Positions 11,901-20,517 of a stretch of DNA of 64,000 bases are shown here, one piece after another. The notes under the pieces were generated by a model. It made no database searches. It saw only the letters and a program-made list of their open reading frames with translations, and was not told the origin of the DNA. The DNA lies in IMG/VR virus record IMGVR_UViG_3300025383_000018, positions 1 to 64,000 of that record; one strand, written 5' to 3'. The position numbers and the translations under genes are program-made. Position 1 is the stretch's first letter. Each line of letters begins with the position of its first letter. The DNA comes from a virus.

Positions 11901-14297
11901 TGCAGTATATGCTCCGTTGACATATCCTTCTTGTGAATATATAAAATCTGTCCAAGTTTCTGGAGTTGAACTATAATTTTCAAATACATAAGGTGTTACT
12001 TGAACATACGGAGTAGATACACCTGCAGAAAATACAGGATACCATTCTCCAGTTCCGCTCGATCCTTTGGCTCCTTGTGGACCACTTGGTCCTTGTGGTC
12101 CTTGCGGTCCTGGTACTGTACTAGCGGCTCCTTGTGGTCCTTGTGGTCCTTGTGCTCCAGTTGGTCCTTGTGCACCCTGTACTCCAGTCGGTCCTTGTAC
12201 ACCAGTTGGTCCTTGCGCGCCTTGTGGACCCGGTACTGTACTAGCAGATCCTTGTGGTCCGCTTGGTCCTTGAACGCCTTGTGGTCCTTGAACTCCACTT
12301 GGACCTTGTGGGCCACTTGGACCTTGTGGGCCACTTGGGCCTGTAAATCCAGTGAATCCTTGTGGGCCTTGTGGTCCTTGTATACCCGTTGGTCCTTGTA
12401 TACCCGTTGGTCCTTGTGGTCCGGGTACATTACTAACTCCGCTTGGACCTTGCGGACCGCTTGGGCCCGATGGTCCTTGTGGCCCTTGCGCACCAGTTGG
12501 GCCTTGAACACCTGCTCCGCTAGGACCTTGTGGTCCTTGTGGTCCGGGTACATTACTGACTCCACTGGGGCCTTGTGGTCCGCTTGGTCCTGATGGTCCG
12601 CTTGGTCCTTGTGTGCCTTGTGGTCCTTGTACACCGTCTAGTCCAATTGGACCAATTGGACCTTGTGGTCCTTGGGGCCCTTGCGAGCCGTATTCCCCTA
12701 CTAGACTAACACTCCAAAAAGATTTAGGAACTCCTGAAGTTTTTACATAATCGCTGGTTACTTGCCAATGTAAATTACTATACCCGTTATCTATATTAAT
12801 ATTAGCTAATGTGCCTTCAAAAAAGTTATAATCACTGTTCCAGACACGAATTCTATTACCAACTTGAAAAGCTCCAAGTTGATTAACTGTAAATGTAGGA
12901 GATCCAGCAGGATTGGCTAAACTAAAAGTATCAGTACTATATACATTAGTAAAAGTAAGACCAGAAGGACCTTGTGGCCCTTGTACACCAGTTGGTCCTT
13001 GAACACCTTGCGGTCCTTGTGCTCCAGTATTTCCTTGGATTCCAGTTAGGCCTTGTGATCCGCTTGGCCCTTGTACGCCTTGTGGTCCCTGTGGTCCTTG
13101 TACGCCTATTCCAGTCGGTCCCTGTGGTCCTGGTACTGTACTAGCGGCTCCTTGTGGACCGCTTGGTCCTTGTGCACCAGTTGGTCCTTGTGGTCCTTGT
13201 ACACCAGATAATCCTTGATTTCCTTGAGTACCTTGTGGACCCGATGGTCCTTGTGGTCCTTGCGGTCCTTGTAATCCTTGTGCTCCGTCTAGTCCAATTG
13301 GTCCTTGTGGTCCTTGCGGTCCTTGTACACCAGTAGGGCCTTGTACACCAGTTGGTCCTTGTACACCTGTTGGTCCTTGTGCTCCAGTATTTCCTTGAAT
13401 TCCAGTCGGCCCTTGGATGCCTTGGGGTCCTTGTGCTCCAGTATTTCCTTGAATTCCTGTTGGCCCTTGGATGCCTTGCGGTCCTTGTGCTCCAGTATTT
13501 CCTTGTATGCCTTGTGGACCTTGTGCTCCTGTATTTCCTTGAATTCCAGTTGGTCCTTGCGGTCCTTGAGCGCCTGTCGGTCCGGTAATATTTCCTACAT
13601 CTAAGAATCCATTATGATGTGTTGAATCTGTTGTACTTGTTCCAGTATAAACCCATAAATGTCCAGTATCAGATGTTATGTATCCCCAACCTAATGTTTG
13701 TCCAGAACTCGGAAGTGCAGTGTAAACTGCAACAGACCCTTGAATTTCTACGCTAGTACCGGCCGGTCCTTGTGGTCCTTGTGGGCCTGGTACTGTACTA
13801 TCTAAACCACTGGGACCTTGTGGTCCTTGCGGTCCAAGTTTACCGTCTTGTCCAAATTGTCCCGATGGTCCGCTTGGTCCTGCAGGGCCGCTAGGGCCTG
13901 ATGGTCCGCTTGGTCCTAATGGTCCTACCGAGCCGCTTGGTCCTTGTGGTCCTTGTACTCCTGCACCAGTAGGCCCTGACGGTCCTGATGGTCCGCTTGG
14001 TCCTGATGGTCCCAATGAGCCGCTTGGTCCTTGTGGTCCTTGTACTCCTGCACCAGTAGGCCCCGACGGTCCTGATGGCCCTCTTGGTCCTGACGGACCA
14101 GGGCTACCTGACGGACCTGCAGGTCCTGCTGGGCCTGTTGGACCAGTTGGTCCCACTGATGTAACCAATCCTGAACTACCATTAACAATTAAATTACCGT
14201 TAATAACAAAGTCTTTAGTAGTAACAACTACATTACCAGTTGGATCTAAAGTGGTGAGATTGTAATTACCAGACGATATATTGTCATTCGAGCTCAT
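8985..14297 (-). CDS. Collagen-like long tail fibre with three lectin-like insert domains
   Basis: 1770 residues. Blocks of uninterrupted Gly-X-Y triplets ([20 protein letters not shown]) alternate with non-collagen inserts. Three inserts (DNA about 11525-12055, 10428-10925 and 9655-10130) are diverged copies of one roughly 150-residue beta-rich domain: each opens with W(T/Y)PV, contains a YS(T/V/Q)(Q/E)G(F/Y) core and an [11 protein letters not shown]-like strand, and ends FGP/FGA. They resemble concanavalin-type lectin folds, but that is inference. The C-terminal head (from about residue 1635, DNA 8985-9395) has [27 protein letters not shown] and [11 protein letters not shown], a recurrent phage fibre C-terminal domain. 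A late promoter box and an AGGAT ribosome binding site precede the ATG. Probably trimeric through the collagen stalk. Confidence 0.9.
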   Translation of the reverse strand: MSSNDNISSGNYNLTTLDPTGNVVVTTKDFVINGNLIVNGSSGLVTSVGPTGPTGPAGPAGPSGSPGPSGPRGPSGPSGPTGAGVQGPQGPSGSLGPSGPSGPSGPSGPTGAGVQGPQGPSGSVGPLGPSGPSGPSGPAGPSGPSGQFGQDGKLGPQGPQGPSGLDSTVPGPQGPQGPAGTSVEIQGSVAVYTALPSSGQTLGWGYITSDTGHLWVYTGTSTTDSTHHNGFLDVGNITGPTGAQGPQGPTGIQGNTGAQGPQGIQGNTGAQGPQGIQGPTGIQGNTGAQGPQGIQGPTGIQGNTGAQGPTGVQGPTGVQGPTGVQGPQGPQGPIGLDGAQGLQGPQGPQGPSGPQGTQGNQGLSGVQGPQGPTGAQGPSGPQGAASTVPGPQGPTGIGVQGPQGPQGVQGPSGSQGLTGIQGNTGAQGPQGVQGPTGVQGPQGPSGLTFTNVYSTDTFSLANPAGSPTFTVNQLGAFQVGNRIRVWNSDYNFFEGTLANINIDNGYSNLHWQVTSDYVKTSGVPKSFWSVSLVGEYGSQGPQGPQGPIGPIGLDGVQGPQGTQGPSGPSGPSGPQGPSGVSNVPGPQGPQGPSGAGVQGPTGAQGPQGPSGPSGPQGPSGVSNVPGPQGPTGIQGPTGIQGPQGPQGFTGFTGPSGPQGPSGPQGPSGVQGPQGVQGPSGPQGSASTVPGPQGAQGPTGVQGPTGVQGAQGPTGAQGPQGPQGAASTVPGPQGPQGPSGPQGAKGSSGTGEWYPVFSAGVSTPYVQVTPYVFENYSSTPETWTDFIYSQEGYVNGAYTAITPMIQTSPNVTYTMSAGLTSTSSITTVNGLVGSPANRYIYIDYGFYITTINNTGTYLIYEDGAYQNVTGSWSAGDQLYVIYDGLNVKYYYNNTLLRTVARSTGSALHHAGTLKSIYASYRASFGPNGQSGVQGPQGPQGPGGTGPQGPQGPQGPSGVNGTSGTQGPQGPQGPSGLNGPQGPSGLNGPQGPQGPSGVNGTSGTQGPQGPSGLNGPQGPSGLNGPQGPQGPQGPNLTVSSTAPVSPNVGALWYNTNTGRTYVYYESYWIDSSPAEMGPQGPTGPQGSAGNTGPQGPTGAQGPQGPTGIGQQGLQGPQGVQGPQGTIGASTWTPVVNPAGNAIQNGTNGLQYTKVAGTNGTFDTQVYSTQGFVFGAYASASGSSTTNLGIMFGLSQQSNLTLNVGSPPTPAIDYAWYFINGTAIVYLNGTNSGTQFSYITSDVFTITYDGSIVKFFKNGAFVYSVARYPGAALYFASSFTTLNGSLTNIAFGPMGTGPQGPSGVQGPTGPQGVQGPTGVQGPQGPSGPQGAASSVPGPQGPTGIGVQGPQGPQGPQGTVGPQGPSGPTGIGVQGPQGTVGPQGPQGPQGAAGNGSWTPVLVGTAVQSTATGYTFSKTGATTAYDSQVYSVQGYLNGSFCSFRASNTNQIYAGLALNPTSGTTPAYLDYGFNLVGGTYIIYEAGSSTGITGSYSVGTIFTIVFDGSYVRYYVSGSSSSVRTVAASLPYNPLYFSALFYQQNSGINSAVFGAVAQGAAGPQGPQGPIGPIGNIGPQGPAGPAGPSGPQGPAGSAGPAGSAGPAGPAGSTGPAGPAGSTGPAGPAGPGLPTGGTAGQVLFKNSTTNYDYSWSYGARDYIAVACGDESTPIATGSPVVMTFRLPFACTLWQPPRISVTTPLYSGTLTVGIIYGGPVAPTQLCSISPTLSTGAYSSVGQNTQLAVTSLPDDTQIQIQLTGTYSGGAGLKVILYIQKNA
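12060..14140 (-). repeat. Main collagen-coding repeat block
   Basis: Gly-X-Y coding repeats based on the 9-base unit ggtccttgt (plus-strand reading), interrupted by non-collagen segments at about 12700-12965 and 13595-13765. Further blocks of the same gene lie at 9420-9650, 10140-10430, 10930-11080 and 11200-11520. Confidence 0.85.
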
Positions 14298-14315
14298 GAA
14301 TTATCCTGTTTTAGA

Positions 14316-14322
14316 TATTTAT
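14316..14322 (-). promoter_or_regulatory. Late promoter box (ATAAATA)
   Basis: Minus strand GAATAAATATCTAAAAC, 18 bases before the collagen fibre ATG, with AGGAT between. Confidence 0.65.
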
Positions 14323-14339
14323 TCCGTTATCAACAAAGC

Positions 14340-14360
14340 AAAAAAGGCTGTTACCAGCCC
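14340..14360 (-). terminator. Intrinsic terminator
   Basis: Read on the minus strand: GGCTG stem, GTAA loop, CAGCC, then TTTTTT. It follows the 246-residue structural gene and precedes the collagen fibre promoter, insulating the two units. Confidence 0.85.
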
Positions 14361-14397
14361 TATTTGCATTTTATCAAAAATTATTTATTTTTGTGTT

Positions 14398-15138
14398 TTA
14401 TACAGCATCAGGAATTTGTACAAAACCTACAGTACCCGCTGCTGCGTCCACGTGGTATGGTTTTGCAGTTGTTGGTAACTGACTCCAATAACGATATTTG
14501 TTACCGTTAAAATCATAGACCCAACGATTTGTAATACGGCTAGCAAAGAAACCTGCTTCCATAATATAAACACCACTTGGGGGATCTCCATCTTGTAAAC
14601 TGAAGTTAACTGTAACATTACCAATATTACCAACTGTTGCATTAATGGCTGTAATAACTACATTACCGTTAATACTTTGCTGAATGTTGTGAATGTTTGC
14701 ACCAATTTTAATACCACTAGCATCACCAACAATACTTGATACTTGATAGTACAAATATGATGATGTTGCATTACCTACTGTGTCAGCAATATTGCCGCTG
14801 AATACCGTTGTGTAAACTGGGATACTCATTTGTCCTGGGCCGCCGTCTGGTACACGACTTGGTACTAGTTTGCAAACTTTTTTGCTTGTACCGTCAGTAC
14901 ATAAAAACTTGTGCGCACCTTTTTGACGCAAAATACTACCGTTAGTAGGACCATTGCCTGTGTTTACTTGTGCGTGTATTTGTGCTCCAGCTTGTGTGTA
15001 TATACCACCAACACTACCTGGGTGACCTGTTACACCGTTGCTGGTAATTGTTTCTGGTCCAGTCTGACGATCTGTACGTGGTTGGGGATAAGTAACTCCG
15101 CTTACTGAAGTTGTTTTAGAGATTTTTAATTTTGCCAT
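14398..15138 (-). CDS. Small virion structural protein, conserved hypothetical
   Basis: 246 residues starting MAKLKISKTTSVSGVTYPQP. The middle has QKGAHKFLCTDGTSKKVCKL, a segment I recall (as K-F-x-V-x-D-G-T) in structural proteins of aquatic T4-like phages. The C-terminal half is Gly/Asn/Thr-rich beta-type sequence ending KPYHVDAAAGTVGFVQIP. It is a single-gene unit: a late promoter box at 15224-15230, a structured leader, AAGGA 8 bases before the ATG, and an intrinsic terminator downstream at 14340-14360. That arrangement suggests it is made at a level independent of the neighbouring fibres. The precise function is unknown. Confidence 0.75.
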   Translation of the reverse strand: MAKLKISKTTSVSGVTYPQPRTDRQTGPETITSNGVTGHPGSVGGIYTQAGAQIHAQVNTGNGPTNGSILRQKGAHKFLCTDGTSKKVCKLVPSRVPDGGPGQMSIPVYTTVFSGNIADTVGNATSSYLYYQVSSIVGDASGIKIGANIHNIQQSINGNVVITAINATVGNIGNVTVNFSLQDGDPPSGVYIMEAGFFASRITNRWVYDFNGNKYRYWSQLPTTAKPYHVDAAAGTVGFVQIPDAV

Positions 15139-15153
15139 TTTATTTTCCTTTAT

Positions 15154-15223
15154 AGTATGTTAGCGTTCTAAGCTACCCGAAGTGGCTGCTCCGAGAACAC
15201 TCATTTCAGAGTGTGAACATACT
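15154..15223 (-). promoter_or_regulatory. Structured 5' leader, candidate riboswitch-like element
   Basis: On the minus-strand transcript: an outer stem AGUAUGUU (15223-15216) with AACAUACU (15161-15154); hairpin ACACUC/GAGUGU (15214-15209 with 15202-15197); linker UCUCGGAGC; hairpin AGCCAC/GUAGCU (15187-15182 with 15176-15171, one C-A mismatch); then UUAGAACGC. GUUC (15218-15215) can also pair with GAAC (15168-15165), competing for three bases of the outer stem. The outer stem ends about 6 bases before the AAGGA of the gene. The GUUC-hairpin-CGGAG-hairpin-GAACGC order recalls, from memory, the glutamine-riboswitch (glnA / Downstream-peptide) families. Confidence 0.5.
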
Positions 15224-15230
15224 TATTTAC
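15224..15230 (-). promoter_or_regulatory. Late promoter box (GTAAATA)
   Basis: Minus strand AAGTAAATAAGTATGTTC. With T4 spacing the transcript would begin about where the 5' strand of the structured leader starts. Confidence 0.65.
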
Positions 15231-15289
15231 TTAAAATGGCAAAAATCTATCGATACTAATTAGTTTTTAATTATATTTTTCCTTTAATT

Positions 15290-15586
15290 TTATAATGTAT
15301 CCAATAGACTCAATAATTGAGATGCAAATACTGTTTCGTCGACGCTTGTTTCAACTAAAGGAATAATCTTTTGCTGATACATACTTGCAAATTGCTCAGG
15401 AGTATATTTCTTACTATCTATAATTTGTTTTGATTTAGTATAATACTGATCAACTACAGATTGTGGCAACAAGTTAGCAAATGCAGTTAGCTTATCTGCG
15501 TGACTTTTATAATCAGGTGAAGTTGCTGCATTACTTAATATATTGTGTAGTACACAATTATCGATTGTACTATTAATTGTTGCCAT
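15290..15586 (-). CDS. Hypothetical small helical protein
   Basis: 98 residues, predicted mainly helical (ILSNAATSPDYKSHADKLTAFANLL, interrupted by polar loops, then YTPEQFASMYQQKIIPLVE). No family recognised. Its ATG overlaps the stop codon of the upstream 242-residue gene by one base (TAATG), so it is translationally coupled to it and probably expressed from the same late promoter at 16337-16344. Confidence 0.7.
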   Translation of the reverse strand: MATINSTIDNCVLHNILSNAATSPDYKSHADKLTAFANLLPQSVVDQYYTKSKQIIDSKKYTPEQFASMYQQKIIPLVETSVDETVFASQLLSLLDTL

Positions 15587-16314
15587 TATTTTGTATCCTT
15601 ATAAATTGATTTCCAAGACTTATCAGCTTGTTCTTGTTTAGTAAATAAACCAGTAATAGTCATTACACCAATCCATACTGCACTATTTACGATTGAAAGT
15701 TTATCGTATTTTTTACCTCTTAACATTTTAGTAGCGTTATCAAAACTCCACTTAAAGTATTTTGCTTTTAAGGTGCCTTGTTGTTTGATTGCCGGTATTA
15801 CTACCTTAGGAGCAATTATGTGATAACCTTTGTGCAATGCGCGGCCAGCAAACGACTTGTCAAGTACTTCTGCACCCCAAATGTTAAGTGCTTTGTACTG
15901 TCTCGATGTCCATAAACCTTGTGCAGTTAATGCACTGGCTACTATACAACATCCATTTTCAACTGTAATAGTTCCTATATTTGATGTTCCGCCTGGTCCA
16001 GTTACTGTATACGTTATAGTCAAAGTGCTGTGATTTCCAGAAGGGCTTCCGCTGTATAATATGTCTGTACCAGAAACTACTGCACTACCAGATCCTGTTT
16101 GAGTTAATATAGTAACACTGTTATAACTACCTGTAATGTTGGTAGATAATCCTAACGAATATCCTACTACTAGTCCGTTAGGTGGATTAGGGCCTACCGC
16201 AAAATCTGATGCAACTGGTGCAGAGATGCCAGACGAACCTTGACCAAGTCCAATAAATATTCCAGGACCAACCACGATACCTGATTCAACTTTAACTCCA
16301 TATGGTAATGACAT
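15586..16314 (-). CDS. Hypothetical protein with a CFI-box-like C-terminal domain
   Basis: 242 residues. The first 120 are Gly/Ser/Thr-rich beta-type sequence (GSGSAVVSGTDILYSGSP, then an Ig-like TLTITYTVTGPGG). A sharp change occurs at CCIVASALTAQGLW; the following GRALHKGYHIIAPKVV recalls the C-[FI]-[IV]-A-[ST]-A ... G..L...Y...AP domain seen at the C-terminus of various bacterial proteins. This resemblance is by eye. A late promoter box (GATAAATA) and a TAGGA ribosome binding site precede the ATG; the gene lies just beyond the capsid gene terminator, so it forms its own transcription unit with the 98-residue gene. Confidence 0.7.
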   Translation of the reverse strand: MSLPYGVKVESGIVVGPGIFIGLGQGSSGISAPVASDFAVGPNPPNGLVVGYSLGLSTNITGSYNSVTILTQTGSGSAVVSGTDILYSGSPSGNHSTLTITYTVTGPGGTSNIGTITVENGCCIVASALTAQGLWTSRQYKALNIWGAEVLDKSFAGRALHKGYHIIAPKVVIPAIKQQGTLKAKYFKWSFDNATKMLRGKKYDKLSIVNSAVWIGVMTITGLFTKQEQADKSWKSIYKDTK

Positions 16315-16336
16315 AATTAAATTCCTATGTTAGTAT

Positions 16337-16344
16337 TATTTATC
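16337..16344 (-). promoter_or_regulatory. Late promoter box (GATAAATA)
   Basis: Minus strand TTGATAAATAATACTAAC, 22 bases before the 242-residue gene and just past the capsid terminator. Confidence 0.7.
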
Positions 16345-16351
16345 AAGCCAA

Positions 16352-16380
16352 CAAAAAAGGACCGCAATTGCGGTCCTTTA
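16352..16380 (-). terminator. Intrinsic terminator after the capsid gene
   Basis: A perfect 18-base palindrome GGACCGCAATTGCGGTCC (16359-16376), followed on the minus strand by TTTTTT. It ends the head operon after gp23. The other side has only TTTA, so it works mainly leftward. Confidence 0.9.
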
Positions 16381-16422
16381 ATGTAACTTCCCATCCCGAG
16401 GGTAAAAAGTTTTTTTCCAATA

Positions 16423-17607
16423 TTATTGGAAAGAAAGATTTGCTACACTGATTTCACTCAAGTAGTCGCCTGCATTGCCCAAAGACGAAGCAGTATTTGT
16501 TAACTCTACGTATCCATAACGTGTCATAAAGCCAACTACTGGTTCGAATGTACTTGGGTCAAGAACAACTCCAGAACTCATCAATGGAATATATGGGCAA
16601 TAGAACGCAGCTGCATCAGCTTCGCTAGAACCTTTATATCCAACTAGAACTGCAGTTGAGTCATTTGCATAACCGTCAACATAAATTCTCATTGCGCCGT
16701 TCAATGTACCAACAAACTTAGTGTTTGTAGGTGCTTCAAATGTACCTTCTGTTGTACGAGCAAAAGCTGAAGTAGTTGCAGATTGCAATACTGTCAAAGC
16801 TGCTGGTGATACAACTGCCCAGTTACCTGCGCCACGACGTGTGCGTTGAGCAATCAAGTTAGCTGCGCGGTTAACCAACACTGCCAAAGCGGCGTGCTCG
16901 TCACCTACGAATGTAGCTGTACCTGATACTGCGGCTTGGTCAAAAGCGTAATCAGTAGCTGCCAATGAACGTAGTGATCCTAGGATCTCTTGGTCAATTT
17001 CAACTGTGATTTCTTGTGCCAAAGCTGCCATAATCTCTGCTTCGATATCTAAACCGTGCATTGATTGTGCATCTTGAGCTGCTTCAAATGTCCAACGTGC
17101 TGACAACTTGCGAGTTTTAGCCTCAACAACTTGTTTCAAGATTTGAACATTGATACGCTTACCTGGTTGACCCTCTAATGAACTTGTGCTTGAAGCACGT
17201 CCAGTAGCAGTACTACCTGAGTATGCAGTAGCAATTTTGAATGGGCTCAATGCCTCGTCACCAGCTGATGCGCTAGTGTCGAATGGACTTGCTGCCGAAC
17301 TTGTTACTGTATCTGCATAGCGAACACGCAATGTATGGATCTGTGCTACAGGTCCAGTCATTGGTTGAACGCCAACGATTTCATTGGCAATAACTGTAGG
17401 CATAACACGACGGATAACTGGTAGAATAACACGGTTAAGTGTTGCTACGTTACCTGCGGATGTTGCGCCAGCAGTTGCATTTTCTGCCAAATGCTTACGA
17501 GTGTTCTCAAGGATTACACCCATTGTGGTTCTTCTAGAACCGCTTAGACCTTCGAGCAGGGCATCTTTTGTCTCGCCCCAACGGCCTTCTAATAGTGCTT
17601 GTGTCAT
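16423..17607 (-). CDS. 23: Major capsid protein gp23
   Basis: 394 residues, shorter than T4 gp23 (521). The diagnostic block LEGLSGSRRTTMGVILENTR, then NRVILPVIRRVMPTVIANEI and GVQPMTGPVAQIHTLRVRYA, is the classic gp23 signature, and the C-terminal GYVELTNTASSLGNAGDYLS fits. Several (L/I)xE sites near the N-terminus (LLE 5-7 and 17-19, ILE 32-34, LAE 40-42) fit the gp21 protease preference; cleavage after Glu42 is a guess. It follows gp22 by 22 bases, has a strong TTAGGAG ribosome binding site, and a TTAAATA box overlaps the end of gp22, so it can be transcribed on its own as expected for the most abundant virion protein. A perfect-stem terminator follows at 16352-16380. Confidence 0.97.
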   Translation of the reverse strand: MTQALLEGRWGETKDALLEGLSGSRRTTMGVILENTRKHLAENATAGATSAGNVATLNRVILPVIRRVMPTVIANEIVGVQPMTGPVAQIHTLRVRYADTVTSSAASPFDTSASAGDEALSPFKIATAYSGSTATGRASSTSSLEGQPGKRINVQILKQVVEAKTRKLSARWTFEAAQDAQSMHGLDIEAEIMAALAQEITVEIDQEILGSLRSLAATDYAFDQAAVSGTATFVGDEHAALAVLVNRAANLIAQRTRRGAGNWAVVSPAALTVLQSATTSAFARTTEGTFEAPTNTKFVGTLNGAMRIYVDGYANDSTAVLVGYKGSSEADAAAFYCPYIPLMSSGVVLDPSTFEPVVGFMTRYGYVELTNTASSLGNAGDYLSEISVANLSFQ

Positions 17608-17629
17608 TTATTTTTCTCCTAATTAGGGT

Positions 17630-18727
17630 TTATTTAAGCCCTGCTAAACGCTTGATTTCGACTACATTATTATAGTCGGGTTCGGCGCTGACCTTAGCAG
17701 TTTTATCACCAGTAACTTCTACACGACTCTCTGCCAACACAGCCTTTTCAGACTTAGGTAACACAGAGTTATTTAGAACTGCTGGTAGATACTTTTCAAA
17801 TGCAGACTTCATTCTGTCGGTCTGCACGTTTTCGAGTAACTGGCTCATTACAGCCTGTTTCTCTTTGTTTAGAGGCTTCAGTAACTCGTTAAGAGTTGCT
17901 GTACGCTCTTGTGATTCTTTGATAATACGAATTTCACGGTCTTTTGATTCAACTAGTGCAGCTTTACTTTGTACAACCTTGCGGGCTTCTACAATTTGTT
18001 GCTCTCTTTGTTTTAATGCTTTTGTTAATTTAGCGATTTGTTGGTTCTCATTTAAGTGAGTAACAGCAAATTCACTAGCAAATGCTTCAAACAAACGACG
18101 GCCAAAACTGTTCTCACGAGCAATTTGGATATCTTCTTTAAGTTGAGTCAATTCTTTGTTTAGATGTTGTGCTACAGATTCTTTAACAAGGGCAGCAGAT
18201 TGTGTAACAAATTTTTGTTGTAAGCCTGCTAATTTTGCTTTAGCTTCACGTACTAAACGAACTTTTGTTTCTACTACATCTTGTTTGTCTTTTGCAAATT
18301 CTTGAATTTCTTCGCCCAAAGTGTTAACAACAAACTGTTCAAGTCTACGGATGTTTTCTTGATAAGTTTTACGATCGCTACGTAGTTCTTTGATTTCTTC
18401 TGATAGTGTTCCCACTAAGAATTTATCAAAGTTACCTGCGCTTTCGCTCATGCGTTTAGCAAAGCGAACACGGTCAGCAGCAACTTGTTGTTTTTCTTCT
18501 GCAAATTCACGAATTTCTTTTTGGAGACTTTCTGTAACCATTTTGTCTAAAGCTTCGACCATTACACTTTTATCGTGCTCGTAGCGGCCAGCAAACTCTT
18601 CACGCATTTCTGCACGAATTTGTTCGCGAGCTTCAGTTAACTTAGATTCCCAAGCTTCGTTGATAGACGCTTTGGTTTCCTCGTTAATGATGCCACTATC
18701 TACTAATGGTTTCAATGCATCAAACAT
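17630..18727 (-). CDS. 22: Prohead core scaffolding protein gp22
   Basis: 365 residues (T4 gp22: 269). It is highly charged and almost entirely coiled-coil, with repeated EEIKEL/EEIQEFAKDK heptads at residues about 60-280, a Leu/Glu/Lys/Gln-rich composition and a low-complexity tail ending VVEIKRLAGLK. Position between the gp21 protease and gp23 capsid genes and the composition identify it as the internal scaffold that is degraded by gp21 during maturation. The ribosome binding site AGGAG lies 5 bases upstream of the ATG. The stop codon overlaps the capsid late promoter box. Confidence 0.93.
   Translation of the reverse strand: MFDALKPLVDSGIINEETKASINEAWESKLTEAREQIRAEMREEFAGRYEHDKSVMVEALDKMVTESLQKEIREFAEEKQQVAADRVRFAKRMSESAGNFDKFLVGTLSEEIKELRSDRKTYQENIRRLEQFVVNTLGEEIQEFAKDKQDVVETKVRLVREAKAKLAGLQQKFVTQSAALVKESVAQHLNKELTQLKEDIQIARENSFGRRLFEAFASEFAVTHLNENQQIAKLTKALKQREQQIVEARKVVQSKAALVESKDREIRIIKESQERTATLNELLKPLNKEKQAVMSQLLENVQTDRMKSAFEKYLPAVLNNSVLPKSEKAVLAESRVEVTGDKTAKVSAEPDYNNVVEIKRLAGLK
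17631..17637 (-). promoter_or_regulatory. Late promoter box (TTAAATA) for the capsid gene
   Basis: Minus strand GGCTTAAATAAACCC overlaps the gp22 stop codon and lies 23 bases before the gp23 ATG. Confidence 0.5.
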
Positions 18728-18739
18728 TGGCTTCTCCTA

Positions 18740-19375
18740 TTATATTTTTAAGTCTTGGATAAGGCGTTTTACTTCCTCGGCCAAATACTTCTGGACTTTT
18801 TGATTTGCACCGGCATCTCTTGCCATATCGAGAACTCTATGGCCTCCACGCATATTCATAAGCCCTTCGTAAACGGCTTTTGGGTATGCATTAGGCGCAC
18901 TGGGTTGTGCAACTATATCAACTGTGACTATCTCAAAGTCACTTACGTGGCCAGTTCCCTCGTTAACGTTTCCGCTACCACGACTGGACACTCCTAGTTT
19001 AACTCCGCTTTCCAGCATTGTTTTAACTAAATTCCCCATTGGTGTAGGGAGAATCTTTAACTTACCAAAACCGTTAGGGCCATCCATCCACATTTCTGTG
19101 ATCATATGACTTACACGGTCTAGGTTAATTTTCAAATCATCAGGATGATCTAGTTCGCCTAAGACGCTATAACCTTCCTTCAATTGTTTGTGTATACTTT
19201 CAACAGCTTCAGCAATTTCCTGAACTGGATATACACGTTGGTTAGCGTTCTTCACACCGCCTTGTACGAATATACCCTTCATATAGAGATTCTTACCTTT
19301 GCCGTCCGCAGAGTCTTCCGCCAGAACTTCCATTCTAGCGTTATCAAAGGTTAAATGTTCTCTTAGTAAGTTCAT
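18740..19375 (-). CDS. 21: Prohead core protease gp21
   Basis: 211 residues, the same as T4 gp21 (212). It shows NANQRVYP, the catalytic His in LGELDHPD (His77), and the serine in LGVSSRGSG (Ser130/Ser131), the arrangement of the herpesvirus-assemblin-like prohead proteases. The C-terminus is helical. It cleaves scaffold, core and capsid proteins inside the prohead. It lies 12 bases upstream of gp22 and 12 bases downstream of the gp67-like gene, in the canonical T4 order 67-21-22-23. Confidence 0.96.
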   Translation of the reverse strand: MNLLREHLTFDNARMEVLAEDSADGKGKNLYMKGIFVQGGVKNANQRVYPVQEIAEAVESIHKQLKEGYSVLGELDHPDDLKINLDRVSHMITEMWMDGPNGFGKLKILPTPMGNLVKTMLESGVKLGVSSRGSGNVNEGTGHVSDFEIVTVDIVAQPSAPNAYPKAVYEGLMNMRGGHRVLDMARDAGANQKVQKYLAEEVKRLIQDLKI

Positions 19376-19387
19376 TGCTTATACCAA

Positions 19388-20410
19388 TTAACGAATTTTG
19401 CCGCCAATTTCTGACTTCTTGTTAACTGGAACAGAACCGTCAGAGCCTACTGTCTTACCAGACTCGCTATCACCTTTGCCGAAGCTACGTGATGCTTTCT
19501 CTTTGTAAGCTGTCTTACCAGAGTCGCCGCCTGGGGTATTTTTGAATTTGTTAGCGCCTGGCAATTCACCACGCTTCTTAGCATATTCATTTTTAGGTTG
19601 CTCAATTGCTTTACCGTCCGGATCTTGGTTTGCACCACCTTTAGCAATATTAGCAGTAGAACCGCCCATATCATTCTTACCAGCAACAATGCTCTTAGAA
19701 TTCAATGCGGGCTTATCACCACCTGCGCCAACTGTGTTGCCGCTTTCGCCATTGCTAAACTCGCCCTTATAAGGCTCGCCAATTTTCTCAACGTATTCAC
19801 GAATCCATTCGGCTTCGGTCATTTTACGTGAGTCTTTTTTCATATCTTTCTTGTTAGACATTTTAGATTCAGACATTTCTTCTTCGTCGTCTTCCTCTTC
19901 TTCGTCCTCTTCTTCGTCTTTGGCTTCCATCATACCAGACATTTCGTCCATGTCTTCGTCGCCCATCATTTCTGAATCAGGACCGCCAACATCGTGGATA
20001 CCAGGATGATCGTGCTCTTCAGCTTCTTCACCTGCCATCAATGCATCAAATTCTGCTTTGAGTTCGTCAAGAGCATCTTCAAGATCCATTACGCGATCTT
20101 CAACATTGCCTTCTTCTTCACCGTGCTCCATGTCGCCCATTTCGCCGTCTTGCTCCATGCCGTCTTCGTCTTCTTCTGACTCTTCTGAATCAAAATCTTC
20201 CTCGGCTTCTTGCATTCCTTCTTCGTCATCAGAAACTTGGTTAGCAAGTTCTTCAACTTGGTTGCCACCAATTTCTTCTAAATCTTGTTCGTCGATTAAT
20301 GACTCATAGATATCACGTGATTTGCTAACCACAATATTGTGGAAAAGCTCACGAGCTTTATCTTCTTCACCATTAATGATGTATTCAATTAATTGTTCAT
20401 AGTTGTTCAT
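19388..20410 (-). CDS. 67: gp67-like prohead core protein with long acidic and low-complexity extension
   Basis: 340 residues. The N-terminal 40 residues (YEQLIEYIINGEEDKARELF and following HNIVVSKSRDIYESLI) match the short helical start of T4 gp67. Then an extreme acidic block (runs such as DEEEDEEEEDDEEE) spans about residues 55-190, followed by a Gly/Lys/Asn/Ser-rich tail with NEYAKKRGELPGANKFKNTPG. T4 gp67 is only 80 residues, so this is a much enlarged version. The gene sits directly upstream of gp21 as in T4. A late promoter box (GTAAATA) flanked by an AATTCTGT/ACAGAATT dyad and an AAGGAA site precede the ATG. Confidence 0.82.
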   Translation of the reverse strand: MNNYEQLIEYIINGEEDKARELFHNIVVSKSRDIYESLIDEQDLEEIGGNQVEELANQVSDDEEGMQEAEEDFDSEESEEDEDGMEQDGEMGDMEHGEEEGNVEDRVMDLEDALDELKAEFDALMAGEEAEEHDHPGIHDVGGPDSEMMGDEDMDEMSGMMEAKDEEEDEEEEDDEEEMSESKMSNKKDMKKDSRKMTEAEWIREYVEKIGEPYKGEFSNGESGNTVGAGGDKPALNSKSIVAGKNDMGGSTANIAKGGANQDPDGKAIEQPKNEYAKKRGELPGANKFKNTPGGDSGKTAYKEKASRSFGKGDSESGKTVGSDGSVPVNKKSEIGGKIR

Positions 20411-20453
20411 ATTCGGTTCCTTTTATAAAATATGTAACGGAATTCTGTATAGT

Positions 20454-20460
20454 TATTTAC
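20454..20460 (-). promoter_or_regulatory. Late promoter box (GTAAATA) inside a dyad
   Basis: Minus strand AATTCTGTAAATAACTATAC continues into AGAATT; the 8-base arms AATTCTGT and ACAGAATT enclose the box. Upstream of the gp67-like gene. Confidence 0.6.
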
Positions 20461-20517
20461 AGAATTTAGTCAAAAGTAGGGTTAAATGGGCGTTTTTTAA
20501 GGAAAAATACGGTATAA

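Noticed and set aside
15154-15223. SAM-II or SAM-V riboswitch, which occur in marine phages and bacteria
   Set aside because: Those are single-hairpin pseudoknots; this leader has a closing stem with two internal hairpins.
18749-18997. Plus-strand frames opposite gp21 and gp22
   Set aside because: Antisense to strongly conserved prohead genes and without any start signals.
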